From Ursus arctos (lineage: Eukaryota > Chordata > Mammalia > Carnivora > Ursidae), in contig NW_026623100.1 of NCBI RefSeq assembly GCF_023065955.2, positions 72,606,727 to 72,670,726 of the forward strand: 64,000 nucleotides of DNA, written 5' to 3'. The notes below the pieces were generated by a model, which saw only the letters and a program-made list of their open reading frames with translations, did no database searches and was not told where the DNA came from. This document shows positions 51,130 through 64,000 of the stretch, piece by piece. Position numbers and translations under genes: made by a program. Position 1 is the stretch's first letter; each line of letters begins with the position of its first letter.

Positions 51130-51357
51130 AAGATCATATTTCTGGGGGCGCCTGGGTGGCACAGCAGTTAAGCGTCTGCCTTTGGCTCAGGGCGTGATCC
51201 CGGCATTATGGGATCGAGCCCCACATCAGGCTCCTCTGCTATGAGCCTGCTTCTTCCTCTCCCACTCCCCCTGCTTGTGTTCCCTCTCTCGCTGGCTGTC
51301 TCTATCTCTGTCGAATAAATAAATAAAATCTTTAAAAAAAAAAAGATCATATTTCTG
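51130..51357 (+). mobile_element. SINEC, young ursid-type, with target duplication
   Basis: The element spans 51145-51342. A perfect 15-bp duplication, AAGATCATATTTCTG, lies at 51130-51144 and 51343-51357. Confidence 0.96.
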
Positions 51358-51719
51358 TTATAAATTACCATTAGAGCTCTGCTGAATGGTTAATCGCACA
51401 TGTGGATATACACGCCATCATGGTTTTCTGAAATATTTTCCCTCCTAGTGCTGCTTAGTGACTTGATAAATGTGCTATTTATGTTACATACAGCCATATT
51501 TGTTTTAAATATTTTTAGCAGTGATGATATTTTCTTCTCTAACCCCTGTATTTGGCTTACATTTTTTGTTAGTGGTTCTTATTAAGTCTTTAAAAAATAT
51601 TTGTTATCTAGTCAGTCTGAAAGTTTAAGATTTAGCATATTTATTCACCATGTATATCATTTATTAAAAGACATAAAAGAGAAAAACTGCCTCATCAAAT
51701 ATCTGGTCCTACCATTAAA

Positions 51720-51939
51720 CTTAAATAATGTTGGGTGCCTGGGTGGTTCACTCAGTTAAGTGCCTGCCTTCGGCTCAGGTCATGATCTCCAGGTCCTGGA
51801 ATCAAGCCCCATATTGGGCTTCCTGTTCAGTAGGGCATCTGCTACTCCCTCTGCCCCTCCCCCCTGCTTGTTCTCTCTCTCTCTCTCAAATAAATACATA
51901 AATAAAATCTTTTTTAAAAAAAAAACCTTAAGTAATGTT
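51720..51939 (+). mobile_element. SINEC
   Basis: The element spans 51733-51926, flanked by CTTAAATAATGTT and CTTAAGTAATGTT. Confidence 0.93.
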
Positions 51940-52099
51940 AAATCCAGTAATATTTAAAGTCAATTTTTGGCCTTGATGGTGGTATGGTCTCAAACAAGTC
52001 TCCATTTTTAACATATAAAACCAAAACCAAAACAGGAAGCTTAAGACACTCTCAAGACACCACTAAACCCATCTGGATTGGTAAAGGTATAGTAACAAT

Positions 52100-52620
52100 T
52101 ATATTCTGGGTTTCTTTTTTTTTTCTCCTTAACTGAAGTATTTAATGTGAGGCATTGGGGATTTAAACGTGAATAAATCTTTGTCCCGATTAACATAGAG
52201 TCTGGTGGAGAGGATGTAAACAGTACAGTAAGATGTTTTAAGGGTTATAGTACAGTTAAAAATAAAGTTCTATAGGAACACGGATGAGGGTGCAAGTCAT
52301 TCTGCCTAGGGACTGGATAGAGCAGGGAGGAGGTAAAGCTTTCACAGTAGAAGTCACTTTTGAGTAGAACCCTTTAAGCCTGAATAAGAATTTGTCAGGT
52401 GGAGAAAGAGAAGGATGTTGAAAACATGCATGGAAAAGCAAAAAAATAACAAACAGCCTAGTATTGGCAACAGAGTGCAAGTTGTAAAAAAAAAAAAAGG
52501 GGGGGGTATGAAGCCAAAAAACATAAGGTAGGACCTAGTTGTGATCTGGCATACCATGCTAAGGACATAAGACTAAGCATTCTGAGGTACGAGTGAATTA
52601 CTGACTTAACTCGAAGGGTG
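52100..52620. repeat. Ancient dispersed repeat, family not assigned
   Basis: AGAGTCTGGTGGAGAGGATG, GGAGGAGGTAAAGCTTTCAC and CAGGTGGAGAAAGAGAAGGA occur in the order of a repeat seen several times in this window. An A-then-G homopolymer run lies near 52484-52507. Confidence 0.45.
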
Positions 52621-53338
52621 TTATATTTTCAGTATGGAGTTACCTCATGAGCTCATTCATTCTTTCATTCATTCAGATCTGGACTATAATAAGACAGCAA
52701 ACTGAAAGGAAGGGCAGGTGCTGTCCTCAGAGCTCAGGTTACTGTTGTTAAGGAAGTAGGAGCTTTCAAAGAAAGGGCAGGTAAGGTGATTAGAAATATG
52801 TGACATTTGAAATGGGCTTTGAAGGGTAGATAAGATTTGAACAAGCCTCATTTTTATTTTTGATTCTGATGAGTTGAAGATACAACTTTTTGCATTTCTC
52901 ACTTATAACTAGTGTGTTTTCAAGGTAGCATTTAAAAAATAAAGCAAAAAACACATAATAGTTTCAACAGGCATTGATTGAAATGACAGTGGTCATTAGT
53001 GTAATATTTGAAAAAGTATGTACAGAAAAAAACTTTTTTTCTGTCTTCATTGCTAGAAGTTTCTTTGGGATAGGAAAAAAAAAACAAACCATCAAACCCT
53101 GTACATTTCTGTACATGTAACAGGGTCTTAGACCTAGTTCTCAAACAATTGTTGAATTAAATGTAGTACTTCTGGGCTTTATTTGAATTCTAGTCCTTAA
53201 ACAATCCATAGTTTTTAAATAATGGTGTGATGGAGATCTAAAAAAGAGTATGTTCTTGGAAAACTAGTAAGATGAAGAAACAAACACCAAGTTACAGATC
53301 AATCTAGAATCACAAAGCTATGGCATTTAATAGAAAGC
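52621..53338. other. Mostly unique AT-rich DNA
   Basis: No gene recognised. Traces of the same ancient repeat occur to about 52850. Confidence 0.4.
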
Positions 53339-53345
53339 TTGTTCT

Positions 53346-53436
53346 TGGGGGTACCTCCCTGGCTTTCAGTAGAACATGTAACTCTTGATCTCAGGGTCAT
53401 GAGTTTGAGCCCCACGTTGGGGATAGAGTTTACTGA
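53346..53436 (+). mobile_element. Short SINEC with a (AAGG)n tail
   Basis: GGTACCTCCCTGGCTTTCAG head and CCCACGTTGGGGATAGAG end; its tail is the tetranucleotide repeat that follows. Confidence 0.85.
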
Positions 53437-53504
53437 AAGGAAGGAAGGAAGGAAGGAAGGAAGGAAGGAAGGAAGGAAGGAAGGAAGGAAGGAAGGAAGG
53501 AAGG
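53437..53504. repeat. (AAGG)n microsatellite
   Basis: 68 bp, 17 perfect units, grown from the tail of the preceding SINE. Equals (GGAA)n on the + strand. Confidence 0.97.
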
Positions 53505-54360
53505 GAAAGAAAGACAGCTTGCTCCTAATATTATGTTAGTGCACTGTTAGCTAAGCAAGTCAATCCTTACGGGCTGATCACAAGCAGAGAACAGATTCAT
53601 TAGTATGGAATGTAGAATTGTGGAAAGTCTGTGGTAAAAAAAGGAATGGAATTCAAGATACATAGAAGTAGCACTTTGAGAACTCACTGTTGTATAATTT
53701 GAACAATTGCCATGTTCTTATTGTTAGTGTTGATGAAATGCTTATACTGCAAGGCTTTCTACAAATTCAAGCAAACATTTCTCTGGAGGAATTTACAAGC
53801 CAAAGTAATAGCAAATACCCAGAACTGAAATCACAATGTATCTAAGAGTATTTACAAGACAGGAGGCTGCTGAACATCTTATTATAAAAAGTAGTATGCT
53901 AGTCATATCTTGCTATATATGCTCCCATTGGTTCTAAAATTAGGATTCCTCTTGTAGATTATTGTGGTTCTTATAAATTTTTACCAGGGAACATAAAACT
54001 GACCAACTTTGAAATAATCATCAAGGGGATTGAGGTTTGTGAGGACTGAATAGGATTCCATGTTTCTTAATAAACACGTATATAATAATAAACATTTTGA
54101 AAATCATTTTCTTCTTTATGGAATTGACAAAAAATCAGAACTGACTTGAAATAATAAATAAATTATTCTCAAGACAGAGGAAAAAGAAAAAGAAGGTCCA
54201 TACAATTTATTAGATAGGAGTCGGAACTGTATCATTACAGTTGGAATAGTTGAAACATATAATTTTTATCTTTAAGTTATTTTGTGGGGAAGGAAAGTTG
54301 TTATGTGGAGAAGGAAATCCCACAGCACATATGAAACGATTTTTCTACTGTTTTAAAGTG
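53505..54360. other. Unique AT-rich DNA
   Basis: No gene or repeat recognised. Confidence 0.45.
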
Positions 54361-54560
54361 AAGATTAGGGATGCCTGGGTGGCTCAGTCGGTTAAGGGGC
54401 TGCCTTCCGCTCGGGTTGTGATCCCAGAGTCCTGGGATCAAGTCCCACATTGGGCTCCTTACTCAGTAGGGAGCCTGCCTCTCCCCCTGCTTGTGCCCTC
54501 TCTCTCTGTCTCTCTCTCTGATAAATAAATAAATAAAATCTTAAAAAAAATAAAGATTAG
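54361..54560 (+). mobile_element. SINEC, nearest to the RAD51AP2 promoter
   Basis: The element spans about 54369-54552, flanked by AAGATTAG on both sides. It is 0.5-0.7 kb upstream of the promoter. Confidence 0.93.
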
Positions 54561-55019
54561 TAATTATCTGAATAATTATTTCTACACATTTTTCCCCTAA
54601 AATATTCAGATTGTTAAATACCAGTGCCTTATTTCCCCTAAACATACTTTATTAGTGAGGTGGAAATCTGATTTTAAATGCCACCGGAATGATTAAGAGC
54701 GTTTTAAAAAGTTATCCCAGACACAGAGCGGTTTGGTCCGGTGCTCACAAAACTACACTTTTTTACTGGAGAAGACGCCCTAGAGCAACTGTGGAGAAGC
54801 CGCTTCTGAGGAAAACAGAATTTTAGAATTTTAAAAACAAAGTTGTTTCTGTTCTGAAACTTAAAAAGAGAGAGGGAGAGAGGGAGATTCTGACTTTTCC
54901 CTTAATTCTACCAGAGGGAAGAAAATATTTAGAGCCGCTACAGTCCAGGCACCAGCAAGAGGCGCTAAAAATAGACAACGTAACGGCCCCGGGTGCTTTG
55001 TACTTTGAGGAAAAGAATA
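54561..55019. other. RAD51AP2 upstream flank
   Basis: AT-rich at first, then rising in GC towards the promoter. No repeat was recognised. Confidence 0.5.
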
Positions 55020-58977
<3,958 letters not shown>

Positions 58978-60689
58978 TGATTATTGAGTTTTGTATTTTT
59001 AGCATGAGGAGAATATCTTCAGGTTGTTAGAAGATAAATATAAAGATTTATCACTTTTGTAATCATTAATAATTTACTGATGCAAATTCCAATAGTTAAA
59101 AATCAGCTAAAAATTGAAATGGCATTTAGAATATTACTGGGAAATGTGCTCTACAAAACTGTTTTTCAATATTTGCAGTGATGCATTGTAATAACTATGT
59201 GATGAAGACAGTTTTTTTTTTTTTTGATCCAATACACACATCTAATGTGTATAACATTAATTGGCACAACCAAAAAAGGCATTTATCTAAGTTGGATTTT
59301 CATTGATGAGATGTTATTCCCAATTACATATTTATTATCTATGTTCTCTATTCTTTATTATGGGACTCTCTATATGGATATTTTATTTAGTAATTAAAAA
59401 TTATTATCCTTTAGATGTATTAACATGATCTATGACCATGATATTTAAACTTTTGATTAGTACTAAAAAATAAAACTAAAGAGAAGTTAAACAACTAACT
59501 TTGTCCTTTGCCTAAAAGGTCTATGACACCTGAAAAAAAAACACACTAAGTCTAACACCAATGGGAGTGATGTAGGGGTAGGGTTGAAATTAGCGAACTG
59601 TTTTCTAAATGACTGAATTTTCATATGGTCAGAAATTGCTGGTATTACACCACAAGACTGGATATAGAAAGAGTAATGATGTAGGTGAAATACGTTTACC
59701 AAAACATCTTTGGTCATGCATCATTTCTTAAAATATTTTTCTCGGCCTCTCATTGTCAGTAGGATGCTATCCTTTTATTCAGTCACTTCCAAACTGTATC
59801 TGTTTCTCTCTTCTTAGCTTACAATGAGATAATCTTAAAAATTGATCCCATTCCTTGGAAGGTCAAAAGCCCCTATGTAGTCTCTTCTCCCCTGAATAAA
59901 GGGAGTAATTGAGAGAACAATACTCTATGAGACTCAAAGCAGAGTGATAGAATTAGCCTGGAAAGGATACCGGTTGTTTCTTCTAGGACAAACAGAAAGA
60001 AAGAGATTGGGTTTAGGAATGTATTTTGAGATAGAAAGAGGAATAGGGAGCTCATACTCATATTGTCATCATGGTCATAATTGTAATAATGGAGTGGTTA
60101 TATGAGGAAAATTGAAGAATGTGCACAAATTGGAAAAGAAATGTTACATATGTTGGGAATATCTGAACCCATAATACTCTATTGTGCCTTCACAAGAAAA
60201 AGAGCCTTGTCATGAAATATGAAAAATGTGTGTCAAGAAATATGAAAAATAATATGGACAGCCAGAATTATTTAGTACTATGTTAAGATAGTCATCTTGG
60301 ATTTACATTCAAAGTGCATAAAAATGGAGTGATTTTCCTGAGACTTGTTAAAATCCATAGTGTAAGGAAAAAGTTGGGAAATGGTGGGAAGTGGGGCTAG
60401 TAGTGGACTAATTCTGCCTAGGTAGAGTGGGTGACTGCTTATGCAGCGTGATTTTAAAGGCACTGGGAAAAGGTTGGCTCCACACTGATGCTGAAATGTT
60501 TTTGATACTTATCCAGTTGTCCTCATGATGCCTTCAGTTAAATTTCTACCAGTAGTGTCTCCAGTGCATCCTGACCATTTCTCTCTCCTTTCTCTGTGGT
60601 GTAGAAAATGCAAGTAGTTTGAAATTATTTTGAACATGTGAAATATGCCAGACAGTTAGTGCACCTGGTGCTTTATATATCATTTAGCA

Positions 60690-60845
60690 CCAAAACTTCC
60701 CAAACTTTAATGTATATACAAATCACCTGGGTGTCCTGTTCAATGATTCTGATTCTTTTGTGCGGTAGGCCCTAAGATTCTGTATTCCCAACAAGCTCCT
60801 AGCAAATATAGATGCTGCTAGCCTGTGGACCGTATTTCGACTTGC
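60690..60845 (+). mobile_element. MER5A-like DNA transposon remnant in RAD51AP2 intron 2
   Basis: TTCCCAAACTTTAATGTATA, CAAATCACCTGGGTGTCCTG, TTCTGTATTCCCAACAAGCT and a GATGCTGCTAGCCTGTGGAC block follow MER5A order. Confidence 0.75.
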
Positions 60846-62179
60846 AAGGATTTAGAAAATATTTGAGTTAGTATTATTTCTAGAAGATTACTAATACATA
60901 TTATGGCTTTTTTTAAACACTGATTTTTTCAACTTATTTTATTTAAGTTCCATTAGTTTACACTGATTTTTAAAATGAATAATTTCTGGTAGTATTCTTG
61001 AATGTTTAGAATTGTTAAGTAGTACAAAGCAATAAATTAATCCATTGTACAGTAATAATAAAATGGATCACAATATTCTTGTAAAAGTAGGAAATCCAAG
61101 GAGACAAAGAAGCGTATCTTCCTCATAGCCACAACCTGATGACTGTTTAGGGGCATATGCTTTGCAGCGGGCCTGCTCTTGATACAAATTGGTTTGGTGA
61201 TTTCCTACCCATTGCAAAATTACCAGAAGTATCTGTCATATTAGACCATGAAAGAGGAAAGCTATTCTTTGAAAAAGTAATCAAACAGACTAATCATGGC
61301 TTTGTTCTAAAATAATAATCTCATAATGAAGAAGTCCACTTAGCATAAATTGCTGAAATTATCTAATTTATAAACAAATCTAGTGTATCAGAAATGATCC
61401 AACAATTTTGTTTTATTTGGACAATCCCTTTTTCCTTAAAAACTGAAAAAAACTAGTAATATGTTTTTTCTCTTGTTTTTATAATTAACTTTATTCTTTT
61501 AATGTAGAACAAAGTATCATAAACTGATTTATAGCTATTTTTGTGGTAAGCTGTTTTCTCCCTATTTACATATAGTTACATATTTACATATTGTTAGACT
61601 TTGTATTTTATTTCATTAATGTTTACATAGGTAAATACACAGGTTCTGTTTGGTTCAGCTTAGTAGAAATCATGCTGTTTTTCTTTTGTCAGAAATATTA
61701 AGTTGATTACACCATTTTTAGTAAAATGTGCTATTATATTAAGATCATACTAATTCATTAAAGCTGGGTTAAAGCTTGATACATTTTTAGCTTTACATAT
61801 GTACCTCACCGCTTTTTTTTTTTTAAATCTCTGAAAATTAGAGATATTTTTGTGTTTCATTATCAATAATAGTTGATCCTACTGGTCTGGTCAACCGATT
61901 GTTGTCCATGAAATGTTTTGCATTTTTTTGAATATGATAGTATGATGTTAAATAAAAATTTCAAAATCAGAGCCCTCCATTTTTACATAATAGATGAAAT
62001 GCATTTGTGCAGTATTGTTGATAATAATCTCTATTAGAAGCCAAATGAAATCATTAACAGTATAGCCTACTGTTGAGCTTCCAATAGAAAAATGACTTGG
62101 TTTTTAAAGCCACAACGTCATGTTAAACTGTGTAGTTTTGTTGTTGTTGTTAAGTCAAACTGCCTGAGTGGAATGCTGA

Positions 62180-62330
62180 TTTTATTTAGTTGCTATTTTA
62201 TGTGGGCAAGTTACTTAACTTTTTTTCGTGCTGAGGTTTTCACGTTTTAAAAATGGTGATAGGATACATAAACTGATGCATTTAAAGCACTTAGTTCAAT
62301 GACTCAGTAAATGTTGCTGATGATGATGAT
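62180..62330 (+). mobile_element. MIR fragment in RAD51AP2 intron 2
   Basis: GGGCAAGTTACTTAACTTTT, AAAAATGGTGATAGGATACA and a TCAGTAAATGTTGCTGATGA end match MIR. It ends about 75 bp before exon 3. Confidence 0.75.
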
Positions 62331-62365
62331 AAGTAAAACTTTTTAAGCTTAGAAACTACAAGTAA

Positions 62366-62524
<159 letters not shown>

Positions 62525-63162
62525 AGGCTATGAGAACTTATAAGAAGACACTGGACTTTAATATTTCAAAACATTTCATAAGATCTATAAAACTTTTGTC
62601 TCTTACTTTGGTTAAATGCTTTCTCCTGAGTTGAGAGTCTTGAGCTTTATTTATTATGAAGTATGCAGAGGGTTTTGTGTGTGTGTGTGTTGTGTGTGAA
62701 TTATCTAATTGCCTTTAAATGTCATAAAATATTTCATTGATGTTTTCATATTATATTATAATATATACATTAAAAGCTTTTCATGATCTCATAAAACACA
62801 TCAACTTATTATATTTCATGATATGTATGTGTATAATGCTTTTATGGAGAAGAGTGATAGCCTTTATAGGTTTCTCAAAAGGATCTGTGACTCATAAAAA
62901 GGTAACAAACCACTGTTATAATCTACTTCCCTTATTTTTTCAAGTGAAAAATAGAGGTGCAAAGAGGGTGGATAAGTTTTTAAGAACACAAAATTAGTTT
63001 CAGGACTGGGATAGAGGCACTCTCTGAAGAATTCTTTCCTACTTTTCTCTGCACTCACTTTATAATTTTTATTTTGCCCCCCAGAGTCTGTCTTGGCCCC
63101 AGAGCAGAATTCTGATCATGTAGTTAATACCTAATAATTTATTCACTCATAAAACAGATACA
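62525..63162 (+). other. RAD51AP2 3' UTR and 3' flank
   Basis: AT-rich, with a short (GT)n at 62676-62698. No further gene was recognised. Confidence 0.5.
62769..62774 (+). terminator. Candidate poly(A) signal for RAD51AP2
   Basis: No canonical AATAAA is seen within about 250 nt after the stop codon. The first reasonable variant is ATTAAA at this position, giving a 3' UTR of about 0.27 kb. Weak evidence. Confidence 0.25.
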
Positions 63163-64000
63163 TTTTATTTTATTTTTTAATGACATGTATGCATCTTTAT
63201 TGCATTAACATATAATATATTATTTGTTTCAAGGATACAGGTCTGTGATTCATCAGTCTTACAAAATACACAGCCATCACCACAGCACATACCCTCCGCA
63301 ATGTCCATCACCTAGACACCCCATCCCTCCCACCCCCCTTCACTCCAGTAACACTCAGTTTGTTTCCTGAGATTAAGAGTCTCTTATGGTTTGTCTCCCT
63401 CTCTGGTTTCTTCTTGTTTCATTTTTTCCTCTCTTCCCCTATGATCCTCTGCCTTGTTTCTCAAATTCCACATGTCAGTGTGATCATATTATAATTGTCT
63501 TTCTCTGATTGACTTATTTCACTTAGCATAATACCCTCTAGTTCCATCCATGTCATTGTAAATGGAAAGATTTCTTTTTTGATGGCTGAATAATATTCCA
63601 TTTTATATATATACCACATCTTTATCCATTTAGCTGTCCATAGACATCTGGGCTCTTTCCATAGTTTGGCTATTGTGCACATTGCTGCTATAAACATGGG
63701 GGTGCAGGTAGCCCTTTGGATCACTACATTTATATCTTTGGGGTAAATACCCAGTAGTGCAATTGCTGGGTTTTGGGTAGCTCTATTTTCACCTTTTTGA
63801 GGAACCCCATACTGTTTTCCAGAGTGGCTGCACCAGCTTGCATTTCCACCAACAGTGTAGGAGGGTTCCCCTTTCTCCACATCCTCGCCAACATCTGTCA
63901 TTTCCTGACTTGTTAATTTTAGCCATTCTGACTGGTGTGAGGTGGTATCTCATTGTGGTTTTGATTTGTATTTCCCTGATGCTGAGTGATTTTGAGCACT
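63163..64000 (-). mobile_element. Carnivore L1 3' end, continuing beyond the window
   Basis: A reverse-strand L1 with the 3' UTR at 63163 to about 63460 and the C-terminal part of ORF2 beyond. The open stretch at 63461-63901 contains the ORF2 landmarks NPAIALLGIYPKD, CTPMFIAAMCTIAKLWK and MEYYSAIKKE. Upstream of NPAIALLG (in L1 sense) the known ORF2 reading lies in a different frame, so the copy carries a frameshift near 63770. It continues past 64000, so its 5' end is unknown. Confidence 0.92.

Larger units (their letters stand above)
34001..55019. other. Intergenic region between inferred VSNL1 promoter and RAD51AP2
   Basis: No coding gene is recognised here. Open frames longer than 60 codons fall in repeats or lack any family resemblance. 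Repeats are listed individually. Confidence 0.6.

Noticed and set aside
63461..63901. 146-codon open frame as a host gene
   Set aside because: It is the C-terminal part of L1 ORF2 on the - strand, with a frameshift upstream.

Overview
This is a mammalian nuclear DNA window. It is AT-rich, full of interspersed repeats, and its one clear protein gene has spliced exons. At least 18 copies of a tRNA-derived SINE of the carnivore SINEC type are spread over both strands. Several belong to a young subfamily with a GCGTGATCCCGGCGTT core and a CTCCTCCGCTATGAGCC block, which I associate with bears and the giant panda. An ursid, or at least a caniform carnivore, is therefore the best guess for the source. 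This rests on recalled repeat families, not on a search.

The gene is RAD51AP2 (RAD51-associated protein 2), on the + strand from about 55.1 kb to 62.6 kb. A very large first coding exon (55250-58514) is followed by two small exons (58859-58939 and 62406-62524). Joined, they give an intact 1154-residue reading frame. Its C-terminus carries the GLSR...KxLHP motif that RAD51AP1 and RAD51AP2 share for binding RAD51. The promoter is a CpG-rich stretch with three GC boxes and no obvious TATA box.

Positions 31.9-34.0 kb hold two CpG-dense blocks in otherwise repeat-poor DNA. In other mammals RAD51AP2 lies head to head with VSNL1 (visinin-like 1), about 20 kb apart. The CpG blocks sit at the expected distance, so I infer that they hold the VSNL1 promoter and non-coding first exon, transcribed on the - strand. 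Positions 1 to about 31.9 kb would then be VSNL1 intron 1. No VSNL1 coding exon was recognised, so this assignment rests on synteny.

Layout: 1-31.9 kb, presumed VSNL1 intron with SINEC, MIR, L2 and old L1 fragments and a Tigger-like DNA transposon; 31.9-34.0 kb, CpG promoter region; 34-55 kb, intergenic DNA with SINEs, an internally deleted Tigger1, a MaLR-type LTR fragment, an L2 split by an L1, and two long GGAA/TTCC microsatellites; 55-62.6 kb, RAD51AP2; 62.6-64 kb, 3' flank ending in a 5'-truncated carnivore L1 on the - strand that runs off the window. I found no CRISPR array, prokaryotic operon, or sign of a new multi-gene system. The points worth a second look concern RAD51AP2 splicing and C-terminus, the CpG region, and repeat history.
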